The position numbers and the translations under genes are program-made. The notes under the pieces were generated by a model, which saw nothing but the letters and a program-made list of their open reading frames with translations, was not told the DNA's origin and did not search any database. From Klebsiella sp. RIT-PI-d (GTDB taxonomy: Bacteria; Pseudomonadota; Gammaproteobacteria; Enterobacterales; Enterobacteriaceae), in the NCBI RefSeq assembly GCF_001187865.1, contig NZ_LGIT01000017.1:287487-351486 (forward strand): a stretch of 64,000 bases of DNA. Direction: 5' to 3'. Positions 1-7,751 of the stretch are shown one piece after another (within the stretch, counting starts at the first letter, position 1; every line of letters starts with the position of its first letter).

Positions 1-397
1 GGCGCACCGCCGCATTTTTACCGGTTTGCTGGCGCTGGCGGCAGTGACCGTCATAAATCCCACCGACGCTCTGGACCCGCGCACGGGTACAGGTGCAGTA
101 GTAGCTTAAATCCTGCTGTTGTAGCCATTCCAGCGCATGGCGATAAGCCTCATGACGACGAGATTGCCAGATAACCTCGCCATCCCAGTGCAAACCATAA
201 TGTTCCAGCTGACGCAAAATGGTATTCGCGGCACCGGGAACTTCACGGGGGGGATCAATATCTTCAATACGAACCCGCCAGATCCCCAGCCGGGCGCGCG
301 CCTGTAAATAGCTGCCGAGTGCGGCTATTAGCGAGCCAAAATGCAGTTCACCGGAAGGCGAGGGGGCGAAGCGCCCAATATAGTGTGAGTCAGACAT
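1..397 (-). CDS. gluQ: Glutamyl-Q tRNA(Asp) synthetase, N-terminal part (cut by window edge)
   Basis: A truncated GluRS-like class I enzyme that in E. coli charges glutamate onto queuosine at position 34 of tRNA(Asp). The start codon is the ATG at 397 (reverse strand). It begins [20 protein letters not shown], carrying the class I HIGH-type signature (HFGS form of the GluRS family). Further in are the DPPREVP segment and the zinc-site region YYCTCTRAR...YDGHC. About 132 codons are visible and the 3' end lies outside the window. It follows dksA in the same direction with a 60-base gap, as in E. coli where the two are often co-transcribed. No disruption is seen in the visible part. Identity rests on remembered strong similarity to E. 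coli YadB. Confidence 0.93.
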   Translation of the reverse strand, partial: MSDSHYIGRFAPSPSGELHFGSLIAALGSYLQARARLGIWRVRIEDIDPPREVPGAANTILRQLEHYGLHWDGEVIWQSRRHEAYRHALEWLQQQDLSYYCTCTRARVQSVGGIYDGHCRQRQQTGKNAAVR

Positions 398-422
398 AGT
401 ACGAGGTGATGGATAGTGTTAA

Positions 423-441
423 GGCGGGAGAGACTCCCGCC
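423..441 (-). terminator. Stem-loop between dksA and gluQ
   Basis: A perfect 8-bp stem (GGCGGGAG/CTCCCGCC) with a 3-base loop lies just downstream of dksA. On the minus strand it is followed by TTAACACT, which is a poor U-tract, so it is more likely a partial terminator or an RNA-stabilising hairpin that limits read-through into gluQ. Confidence 0.5.
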
Positions 442-457
442 ATAAATATCAGCGCTG

Positions 458-913
458 TTAGCCAGCCATCTGTTTTTCGCGGATCTCAGCCAGCGTTTTG
501 CAGTCAATGCAAAGATCGGCGGTAGGACGCGCTTCAAGACGACGAATACCAATTTCAACTCCGCAGGATTCGCAGAAACCGAAATCTTCGTCTTCCACCT
601 TTTTAAGGGTTTTTTCGATCTTTTTAATCAGCTTGCGTTCACGATCGCGGTTACGCAGTTCGAGGCTGAATTCTTCTTCCTGCGCGGCACGGTCTACCGG
701 GTCCGGGAAGTTTGCCGCTTCGTCCTGCATGTGGGTAACGGTGCGATCGACTTCGTCCCGAAGTTGATTACGCCATGCTTCAAGAATACGTCTGAAGTGC
801 GCCAACTGGGCTTCATTCATATACTCTTCGCCCGGCTTCTCCTGGTACGGTTCCACCCCAGCGATGGCAAGAATACTCAGGGACGATGTTTTACGGTTTT
901 GCCCTTCTTGCAT
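458..913 (-). CDS. dksA: RNA polymerase-binding transcription factor DksA
   Basis: DksA binds the RNA polymerase secondary channel and, with ppGpp, tunes rRNA and amino-acid promoters. The 151-residue protein starts [11 protein letters not shown] at 913, preceded by an AAGGAG ribosome site; an ATG 18 bases upstream is in frame but lacks one and would lengthen the protein beyond the family norm. Visible parts are the coiled-coil with the acidic tip FPDPVDRA (Asp71/Asp74 in E. coli numbering) and the C4 zinc finger CESC...CIDC. Length equals the E. coli protein. The upstream 176-base gap on the minus strand holds a weak candidate promoter, TTGCTA-17-TATTTA with a GC-rich discriminator, which I would not call firmly. 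Gene order sfsA-dksA-gluQ is the standard enterobacterial one. Confidence 0.98.
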   Translation of the reverse strand: MQEGQNRKTSSLSILAIAGVEPYQEKPGEEYMNEAQLAHFRRILEAWRNQLRDEVDRTVTHMQDEAANFPDPVDRAAQEEEFSLELRNRDRERKLIKKIEKTLKKVEDEDFGFCESCGVEIGIRRLEARPTADLCIDCKTLAEIREKQMAG

Positions 914-1089
914 GTTGCTTCTCCTTAACACGCACTATCGATCCCCTTAGTCGGGGGAAAATCAGGCCGCTATAAATAGCAGAAGCTTTTCCGGATAGCA
1001 ATTATCTAAACGTCACTCTTGACAACCCTGTGAGGAAAAGCGTATTTACACGCGAGTCCAGAACATAATTTAACCATTCCCACAACTGA

Positions 1090-1794
1090 CTATAATGTGA
1101 CGGGGAGTGGTAATTGCAGCAACATATTATTAGCAGAAATCTCAGCTTTATAAGCGAGAATTTCTACGCCCTTGTTTTGTGCCTCAGTCAGCAAACGCGC
1201 ATAGGTTGCATCAATGTGCCGCGCGGGTGAAAAAGAGGTAATAGCTGAATGAAGCACTGCAAACAGCATCACCGCCCGCTCGCCGCCCTTAGCGACACTC
1301 ATCAACTCACGCAGATGCCGCTGGCCGCGCTCGGTTACCGCATCGGGAAAGTAGCCTTTGTTCTGCTCTGCCAGCGTAACCGACTTAACTTCAATATAGC
1401 AGTCGCAGCGATCTTCTGCCTGTAACATGAAATCTATTCGACTGCGCTCTGCGCCATATTTTACTTCACTTTTCAGAATATTATAGCCGCTGAGCGGTAA
1501 CAGGCGCCCAGCCAGTATTGCCTCTTTGGTCAATACATTAGCCCGTAATGTATTGACACAAATAAATGCCCCCTCCCGGGTTTGAGTAATTTCCCAGGTA
1601 TGCGGATATTTTCGTTTAGCATTTTCTGACGTTGAATACCAGATTGTATCTCCAGGCGTCGCACAACCGGTCATTGCGCCGGTATTGGGACAGTGTATTG
1701 TCAGGGCTACACCGTTGGGGGTGACGACATCAGCCAGAAAACGCTTATAGCGCCGGATCAGCGTGGCGGGCTGAAGTGGGGGAGAGAATTCCAT
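1090..1794 (-). CDS. sfsA: Sugar fermentation stimulation protein SfsA
   Basis: A 234-residue protein identical in length to E. coli SfsA and clearly collinear with it (start [19 protein letters not shown]). It was named for stimulating maltose metabolism when overproduced. Family knowledge suggests a DNA-binding domain followed by a restriction-endonuclease-like fold. The visible [12 protein letters not shown] segment near residue 135 and the DFMLQ just before it fit a PD-(D/E)xK-like core (D...ExK), so a nuclease activity is plausible but unproven. The start lies 12 bases after the thpR stop, so thpR-sfsA are very likely co-transcribed. Biological role remains uncertain in all species. Confidence 0.95.
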   Translation of the reverse strand: MEFSPPLQPATLIRRYKRFLADVVTPNGVALTIHCPNTGAMTGCATPGDTIWYSTSENAKRKYPHTWEITQTREGAFICVNTLRANVLTKEAILAGRLLPLSGYNILKSEVKYGAERSRIDFMLQAEDRCDCYIEVKSVTLAEQNKGYFPDAVTERGQRHLRELMSVAKGGERAVMLFAVLHSAITSFSPARHIDATYARLLTEAQNKGVEILAYKAEISANNMLLQLPLPVTL

Positions 1795-1806
1795 CCAGAT
1801 TCCTTG

Positions 1807-2337
1807 TCAGGGCTGTAGCGGCAGGCGCAGCAGCGGGGTGTATCGGGTGCGACCGCGAATAAATTGTGATTCATAGAGCACAAATTCAGTTACCGGAAAC
1901 GACCAGCGAAAGCCAGGCGGCGGAATAGCCACCGCCTGGCTTGCCTCACGCAGCAGGGTGATATGCGGATGAAACGGCTGCGAGCTTTGCCAGCAGCCGC
2001 TGCGGGAAGCCTGCGCACGCAGCATATTTGCCAGCTGGAGAACTCCGCGCGGCGGCTGGCGCGTTCCCAGCCAGACTACACGCGAGCGTAGCCACTGGCC
2101 CGCATCATCCAGCGTCAGGGTAAATCCCGGCTGATGAATACGGGAAGCAAGCGAGGTCAGCGCATTTTGCTTTTGCGCGCTGACCTCGCCGAGGAAGGCG
2201 AGGGTCAAATGCAGATTGGCCGCTGCGACCGGACGCCCGGCGTCAGGAGAAAAGTGAGCCGCACGCCAGTGAATAATCTGCTGCTGGATCTCGTCCGGCA
2301 GCGGCAGGGCAAAAAACAGCCTTTTCGACTCAGACAT
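1807..2337 (-). CDS. thpR: RNA 2',3'-cyclic phosphodiesterase (2H family)
   Basis: A 2H phosphoesterase, formerly LigT, acting on 2',3'-cyclic phosphate or 2'-5' linked RNA ends. It is 176 residues from the ATG at 2337 (MSESKRLFFALPLPDEI), the same length as the E. coli protein. An in-frame extension upstream reaches into the divergent hrpB gene and has no family support. Both diagnostic HxT motifs are present: HLTLAFLGE near residue 43 and HPHITLLRE near residue 128. It is divergent from hrpB with 73 bases between start codons and leads the thpR-sfsA-dksA-gluQ unit. Confidence 0.95.
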   Translation of the reverse strand: MSESKRLFFALPLPDEIQQQIIHWRAAHFSPDAGRPVAAANLHLTLAFLGEVSAQKQNALTSLASRIHQPGFTLTLDDAGQWLRSRVVWLGTRQPPRGVLQLANMLRAQASRSGCWQSSQPFHPHITLLREASQAVAIPPPGFRWSFPVTEFVLYESQFIRGRTRYTPLLRLPLQP

Positions 2338-2410
2338 CAGGGATACTCGGTTATGGTTTGTGGCGATGCTACAATGACCGCCGCTGAATGTTAACCCTCT
2401 GGAGCCATGC

Positions 2411-4840
2411 GTGTCGTCATTACCGGTTGCTGCCGTTCTTCCCGATCTCCTTTGTGCGCTAAAATCGGCGGCACACGTTCTGCTTAATGCGCCCACCGGG
2501 GCGGGAAAATCAACGTGGTTGCCGCTTCAGCTATTGCAGCACGGCGATATTAATGGCCGCATCTTGCTGCTGGAGCCGCGCCGTCTGGCGGCACGTAATG
2601 TCGCCCAGCGGCTCGCTGAACTGCTCAATGAGAAGCCGGGACAAACCGTCGGTTACCGGATGCGTTCAGAAAGCTGCGTCGGACCGGCGACCCGCCTTGA
2701 AGTGGTAACCGAGGGAATACTGACCCGCATGATCCAGCACGATCCCGAACTTAACGGCGTTGGGCTGGTGATCCTTGATGAGTTTCACGAACGCAGCGTG
2801 CAGGCTGATTTAGCCCTCGCCCTGCTGCTGGACGTTCAGCAGGGACTGCGTGACGATTTGAAATTATTGATCATGTCGGCGACGCTCGATAATGCGCGTC
2901 TTCAGGCATTGCTACCCGATGCGCCGGTAATTTCGTCGGCCGGGCGCGCATTTGCGGTTGCGCGTCGTTATCAGCCGTTGCCGACGCATCTGCGTTTTGC
3001 CGACGCGGTGGCGGTAGCCGTGGCGGAACTGCTGCGCGAGGAGAGCGGCTCGCTGCTGCTGTTCCTGCCCGGCGTCGGTGAGATCCAGCGCGTACGGGAA
3101 CAGCTGGCAGAGCGCGTTGCTGGCGATGTGCTGCTCTGTCCGCTCTATGGTGCGCTGCCGCTGTCAGAGCAGCGTCAGGCCATCCTGCCCGCCGCGCAGG
3201 GAAAGCGCAAAGTGGTGCTGGCGACCAATATTGCGGAAACCAGTTTGACCATCGAAGGTATTCGCCTGGTAGTAGATTGTGCCCAGGAGCGCGTGGCCCG
3301 CTTTGATCCGCGTACCGGCCTGACGCGGCTGGTCACCCAGCGCATTAGCCAGGCCTCGATGACGCAGCGTGCAGGGCGAGCAGGGCGCCTGGAGCCGGGT
3401 ATTTGCCTGCATCTTATCAGTAAAGAGCAGGCGGAGCGTGCGGCAGCCCAGGGAGAGGCAGAAATCCTGCACAGCGATCTTTCCGGCCTGCTAATGGATC
3501 TGTTGCAGTGGGGCTGTGCCGATATCCATCAGCTTACCTGGCTGGACACGCCGCCTGCAACCAACCTGGCGGCCGCCCGCAGACTGCTGGTGCAGCTTGG
3601 CGCGCTGGATAATGAACGCCTGACCGTTTCCGGTCAGCGGATGGCCGCGCTGGGTAACGATCCGCGCCTCGCTGCCATGCTGACGGTGGCCGGTAACGCT
3701 GATGAGGTGACCAGCGCAGCGATGCTGGCCGCGATCCTGGAAGAGCCGCCGCGCGGGGGGCCGGTCGATCTTAATCTTGCATTTTCTCGCCGCCAGCCTC
3801 ACTGGCAACAACGTACTCAGCAATTATGCCAGCGGCTGGGCAGCAGAGGTGGTCAGCCCGACAGCGATGTGCTGGCGATACTGCTGGCTAGCGGTTTTGC
3901 CGATCGCATCGCCCGTCGACGTGGGCAGGAGGGACGTTATCAGCTGGCAAACGGGATGGGAGCCGTGCTGGACGTCGACGATCCTCTTAATCGCCATGAA
4001 TGGCTGATAGCCCCGCTGCTTTTACAGGGCAGCACCTCGCCGGATGCACGTATTTTGCTGGCGCTGCCTCTGGATATCACTACATTTATCGCCGCCTGCC
4101 CGACGCGGGTACAGCAGTCGGACACGGTAGAGTGGGATGATGCGCAGGGAACGCTGAAAGCCCTGCGGCGCAGCCGGATTGGCGAGCTTACATTAAGCGT
4201 TCAACCGCTGGCGAAGCCGTCAGAGGCAGAATTGCATCAGGCGATGTTGAATGGCATCCGCGAAAAAGGACTTAATGTATTAAACTGGACGGCGCAGGCA
4301 CAACAGCTGCGTTTGCGGTTACACTGCGCTGCCGCCTGGCTGCCGGAAGATAACTGGCCGAAAGTGGATGACGCGTCGCTGCTGGCAACGATGGAGATCT
4401 GGCTGTTGCCAGTCCTGTCAGGCATTCACTCCCTGCGGGCGCTAAAGACGCTGGATGTCGCGCAGGCATTGGGGCATTTACTGGACTGGTCATCCCGCCA
4501 GCGGCTGGATAGTCAGCTGCCGGAGCATTACACTGTGCCGACAGGCAGTCGGATCGCTATCCGCTATCATGAAGATAATCCTCCGGCGCTGGCGGTGCGG
4601 ATGCAGGAGATGTTTGGCGAGGCCAGTACGCCAACGATTGCCGGGGGGCGCATTCCTTTGGTTCTTGAACTATTATCTCCCGCGCAGCGTCCGCTTCAAA
4701 TCACACGTGATTTAAGCGCGTTCTGGCGGGGCGCGTACCGTGAGGTACAAAAAGAGATGAAAGGGCGTTACCCGAAACACGTCTGGCCTGACGATCCGGC
4801 GAATACGGCGCCGACCCGACGTGTAAAAAAGTATTCGTAG
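2411..4840 (+). CDS. hrpB: DEAH-box ATP-dependent RNA helicase-like protein HrpB
   Basis: A DEAH-type helicase of 809 residues, the same length as E. coli HrpB. The start is GTG at 2411, 6 bases after GGAG at 2401-2404. An ATG at 2407 is out of frame and too close to that site. Motifs: Walker A APTGAGKST (residues 27-35), DEFH at 123-126 in place of DEAH, SAT at 156-158, the motif VI block QRAGRAGR, then the HA2 and HrpB-specific C-terminal domains ending TAPTRRVKKYS. The cellular role is unclear even in E. coli, where the gene is dispensable. It lies upstream of mrcB in the same direction and is separated from it by a REP-like element, so co-transcription is doubtful. Confidence 0.96.
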   Translation: MSSLPVAAVLPDLLCALKSAAHVLLNAPTGAGKSTWLPLQLLQHGDINGRILLLEPRRLAARNVAQRLAELLNEKPGQTVGYRMRSESCVGPATRLEVVTEGILTRMIQHDPELNGVGLVILDEFHERSVQADLALALLLDVQQGLRDDLKLLIMSATLDNARLQALLPDAPVISSAGRAFAVARRYQPLPTHLRFADAVAVAVAELLREESGSLLLFLPGVGEIQRVREQLAERVAGDVLLCPLYGALPLSEQRQAILPAAQGKRKVVLATNIAETSLTIEGIRLVVDCAQERVARFDPRTGLTRLVTQRISQASMTQRAGRAGRLEPGICLHLISKEQAERAAAQGEAEILHSDLSGLLMDLLQWGCADIHQLTWLDTPPATNLAAARRLLVQLGALDNERLTVSGQRMAALGNDPRLAAMLTVAGNADEVTSAAMLAAILEEPPRGGPVDLNLAFSRRQPHWQQRTQQLCQRLGSRGGQPDSDVLAILLASGFADRIARRRGQEGRYQLANGMGAVLDVDDPLNRHEWLIAPLLLQGSTSPDARILLALPLDITTFIAACPTRVQQSDTVEWDDAQGTLKALRRSRIGELTLSVQPLAKPSEAELHQAMLNGIREKGLNVLNWTAQAQQLRLRLHCAAAWLPEDNWPKVDDASLLATMEIWLLPVLSGIHSLRALKTLDVAQALGHLLDWSSRQRLDSQLPEHYTVPTGSRIAIRYHEDNPPALAVRMQEMFGEASTPTIAGGRIPLVLELLSPAQRPLQITRDLSAFWRGAYREVQKEMKGRYPKHVWPDDPANTAPTRRVKKYS

Positions 4841-4851
4841 TTGCGCTAAAT

Positions 4852-4880
4852 ACCCGGTAAGGCCACGCTGCCATCCGGCA
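4852..4880 (-). repeat. REP-like (palindromic unit) element
   Basis: In the 128-base hrpB-mrcB gap, read on the minus strand, the sequence begins TGCCGGATGGCAGCG and ends TTACCGGGT, which fits the enterobacterial REP consensus (GCCGGATG head, TTATCCGGC tail). The inner palindrome GCTGCC/GGCAGC lies at 4867-4882. A second small hairpin (CTCC TGC GGGAG) follows near 4911. REP units commonly sit at 3' ends of genes and stabilise mRNA; here it would cap hrpB. It is a single unit, not a BIME array. Confidence 0.6.
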
Positions 4881-4968
4881 GCAATGACATTTGAGAGATT
4901 TCTTCTTTCTCCTGCGGGAGGAAGGACTGAGAATCAGGCATTACGCCTGAACGTAGCGGAGAAAAAGC

Positions 4969-7527
4969 ATGGCGGGGAATGACCGCGAACCGATTGGACG
5001 TAAAGGAAAACCTGCGCGTCCGGCAAAACAAAAAGTGACTCGCCGTCAGCAGTATGACGATGATTATGACGATGAAGAAGATGATGTGCCGCCGCCGCGT
5101 AAAACGCGGAGTAAAGGCAATGGCGGTGGGCGCAAGCGTCGCGGCAAACGCGGCTGGTTGTGGCTGCTGCTGAAAATATTTATCGTCTTTGTTGTGCTGT
5201 TTGCTATTTACGGCGTCTATCTGGATCAAAAAATCCGTAGCCGTATTGATGGCAAGGTCTGGCAGTTGCCTGCGGCGGTGTATGGTCGCATGGTTAACCT
5301 TGAGCCGGATATGGCGATCAGTAAAAACGAAATGATCAAGCTGCTGACGGCAACCCAGTATCGCCAGGTGACCGCGATGACGCGCCCGGGCGAATTTACC
5401 GTGCAGGCGAAAAGCATCGAAATGATCCGCCGTCCGTTTGATTTCCCGGACAGCAAAGAGGGCCAGGTGCGTGCGCGTCTGACCTTTGACGGCGATCATC
5501 TGGAGAGCATCGAGAATATGGAGAGCCATCGTCAGTTTGGTTTCTTCCGCCTCGATCCGCGCCTGATCACGATGCTCTCCTCGCCTAACGGTGAGCAGCG
5601 CCTGTTCGTGCCGCGCAACGGCTTTCCGGACCTGCTGGTCGATACCTTACTGGCAACCGAAGACCGTCATTTTTATGAACATGATGGCGTGAGCCTGTAT
5701 TCCATCGGGCGTGCTGTACTGGCCAACCTGACGGCCGGGCGAACGGTTCAGGGGGCAAGTACCCTGACCCAGCAGCTGGTGAAGAACCTGTTTCTCTCCA
5801 GCGAGCGCTCTTATGCCCGTAAAGCGAACGAAGCGTATATGGCGCTGCTGATGGACGCGCGTTACAGCAAGGACCGTATTCTTGAGTTGTACATGAACGA
5901 GGTCTATCTCGGTCAGAGTGGCGACAACGAGATCCGCGGCTTCCCGCTGGCGAGCCTGTACTACTTTGGCCGTCCGGTGGAAGAACTGAGTCTCGATCAG
6001 CAGGCTCTGCTGGTGGGTATGGTGAAGGGCGCGTCTATTTACAATCCGTGGCGCAATCCGAAACTGGCGCTGGAACGACGCAATCTGGTGCTGCGTCTGC
6101 TGCAACAGCAGCAGGTGATCGACCAGGAGCTGTACGACATGCTGAGCGCTCGTCCGCTGGGCGTCCAGCCGCGCGGTGGGGTGATTTCTCCGCAGCCGGC
6201 GTTTATGCAAATGGTCCGTCAGGAGCTGCAGGCGAAGCTGGGCGATAAAGTCAAAGATCTCTCCGGCGTGAAGATCTTTACGACCTTTGACTCCGTTGCT
6301 CAGGATGCGGCAGAAAAAGCGGCAACCGAAGGCATTCCGGTGCTGAAAAAACAGCGCAAACTTGCCGATCTGGAAACCGCAATGGTGGTGGTTGACCGTT
6401 TCAGCGGCGAAGTCCGGGCGATGGTCGGTGGTGCAGAGCCGCAGTTTGCCGGCTACAACCGCGCGATGCAGGCCCGCCGTTCGATTGGTTCACTGGCAAA
6501 ACCGGCAACCTATTTAACCGCGTTAAGCCAGCCTAACCGCTTCCGTCTGAACACGTGGATTGCCGATGCGCCGCTTGCCCTTCGTCAGCCAAATGGCAAA
6601 GTGTGGTCGCCGCAAAACGACGATCATCAGTACAGCGCCAGCGGTCAGGTGATGCTGGTGGATGCGCTGACGCGCTCCATGAACGTCCCTACGGTAAATC
6701 TGGGGATGACCCTTGGCCTGCCGGCGGTAACGGACACCTGGAAAAAACTGGGCGTGCCGGAAGATCAGCTTCATCCGGTTCCGGCGATGCTACTGGGCGC
6801 GCTGAACCTGACGCCAATTGAAGTGGCGCAGGCATTCCAGACCATTGCCAGCGGCGGCAACCGGGCAACGCTTTCCGCTCTGCGTTCGGTGATTTCAGAA
6901 GATGGTAAGGTGCTTTATCAGAGCTTCCCGCAGGCCGAACGTGCGGTTCCGGCTCAGGCTGCCTACATGACCTTGTGGACAATGCAGCAGGTGGTACAGC
7001 GCGGAACGGGTCGTCAACTGGGGGCAAAATATCCTGGCCTGCATCTGGCAGGTAAAACCGGGACCACCAACAATAATGTGGATACCTGGTTTGCCGGAAT
7101 TGACGGCCGTGAAGTAGTGATCACCTGGGTTGGTCGGGACAATAACCAGCCAACGAAGCTGTACGGTGCCAGCGGTGCGATGTCCATCTATCAGCGTTAT
7201 CTGACTAACCAGTCGCCGATCCCGCTGGTAATGACGCCGCCGGAAGACGTGGTCGATATGGGCGTGGACGACAGCGGTAACTTACTGTGCAGCGGTGGAT
7301 CGCGCGTGCTGCCGGTCTGGACCTCCGATCCGACGGCGCTGTGCCAGCAGAGCGAAATGTTGCAACAGCAGCAACAGCAGCAGGGTAACCCGTTCGATCA
7401 GTCGTCGCAGCAGCAACAACAGCAGCAGCAACAGCAACAACAGCAGCAGCAACAGCCGCCTCAGCAGGAGAAAAAAGAGAGCGATGGTGTTGCCGGCTGG
7501 ATTAAGGATATGTTTGGCGGTAACTAA
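4969..7527 (+). CDS. mrcB: Penicillin-binding protein 1B (bifunctional glycosyltransferase/transpeptidase)
   Basis: A class A PBP that polymerises and cross-links peptidoglycan, with LpoB as its outer-membrane activator in E. coli. It has 852 residues (E. coli 844). Order: basic/acidic cytoplasmic tail (1-60), one transmembrane helix (about 61-87, [20 protein letters not shown]), UB2H domain, glycosyltransferase with the [10 protein letters not shown] motif, transpeptidase with SxxK ([14 protein letters not shown]), SMN (TRSMNVPT) and KTGTTNNN, then a low-complexity tail. The tail has 7 consecutive Gln (7363-7383) and 16 consecutive Gln (7408-7455), far more than E. coli, ending in the conserved [15 protein letters not shown]. 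coli makes a short isoform from Met46; the corresponding codon here is GTG (Val40, 5086) and no ATG occurs before the transmembrane helix. Confidence 0.98.
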   Translation: MAGNDREPIGRKGKPARPAKQKVTRRQQYDDDYDDEEDDVPPPRKTRSKGNGGGRKRRGKRGWLWLLLKIFIVFVVLFAIYGVYLDQKIRSRIDGKVWQLPAAVYGRMVNLEPDMAISKNEMIKLLTATQYRQVTAMTRPGEFTVQAKSIEMIRRPFDFPDSKEGQVRARLTFDGDHLESIENMESHRQFGFFRLDPRLITMLSSPNGEQRLFVPRNGFPDLLVDTLLATEDRHFYEHDGVSLYSIGRAVLANLTAGRTVQGASTLTQQLVKNLFLSSERSYARKANEAYMALLMDARYSKDRILELYMNEVYLGQSGDNEIRGFPLASLYYFGRPVEELSLDQQALLVGMVKGASIYNPWRNPKLALERRNLVLRLLQQQQVIDQELYDMLSARPLGVQPRGGVISPQPAFMQMVRQELQAKLGDKVKDLSGVKIFTTFDSVAQDAAEKAATEGIPVLKKQRKLADLETAMVVVDRFSGEVRAMVGGAEPQFAGYNRAMQARRSIGSLAKPATYLTALSQPNRFRLNTWIADAPLALRQPNGKVWSPQNDDHQYSASGQVMLVDALTRSMNVPTVNLGMTLGLPAVTDTWKKLGVPEDQLHPVPAMLLGALNLTPIEVAQAFQTIASGGNRATLSALRSVISEDGKVLYQSFPQAERAVPAQAAYMTLWTMQQVVQRGTGRQLGAKYPGLHLAGKTGTTNNNVDTWFAGIDGREVVITWVGRDNNQPTKLYGASGAMSIYQRYLTNQSPIPLVMTPPEDVVDMGVDDSGNLLCSGGSRVLPVWTSDPTALCQQSEMLQQQQQQQGNPFDQSSQQQQQQQQQQQQQQQQPPQQEKKESDGVAGWIKDMFGGN

Positions 7528-7543
7528 CGTGTCATGAGTAGAT

Positions 7544-7577
7544 GCCCCCGATGGTGCCGTCCATCGGGGGCTTTTTT
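7544..7577 (+). terminator. Intrinsic terminator after mrcB
   Basis: An 11-bp perfect stem (GCCCCCGATGG/CCATCGGGGGC) with loop TGCCGT is followed by TTTTTT. It cleanly separates mrcB from the iron-regulated fhuA promoter. Confidence 0.95.
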
Positions 7578-7697
7578 ATATCTGAAGGCCTTGTTGCTAA
7601 GCCACACTGCTTATCTGGTTATTTATTATCCCCTTAGTTTTTCCAGGGGCGCATATTGCTTGCTATGCGTTCAGCGTTTCGAATATTATGCTGCGGT

Positions 7698-7724
7698 CAT
7701 AATAATAATTCTCGTTTACGTTAT
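7698..7724 (+). promoter_or_regulatory. Probable Fur operator at the fhuA promoter
   Basis: The segment has tandem NATAAT hexamers (CATAAT, AATAAT) followed by TCTCGTTTACGTTATC. It is closely similar to the E. coli fhuA promoter region as I remember it, where Fur-Fe(II) represses transcription. It lies about 30-55 bases before the fhuA start. The match to the 19-base Fur consensus is only partial, so the exact site limits are inferred. Confidence 0.55.
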
Positions 7725-7751
7725 CATTCACTTTTTATCAGAGATATACCC

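Noticed and set aside
2407..2487. A 26-codon frame starting at ATG 2407, overlapping the hrpB GTG start
   Set aside because: Only 2 bases from the ribosome site and of no recognisable composition; the GTG at 2411 is better spaced and gives the family N-terminus.
4846..5529. A 227-codon frame antisense to the start of mrcB
   Set aside because: Overlaps the REP-like element and the mrcB promoter region, composition is unlike a protein, and mrcB is certain on the other strand.
7656..7751. An upstream ATG for fhuA
   Set aside because: It would place 32 extra residues before a perfect signal peptide and runs through the Fur-site region.
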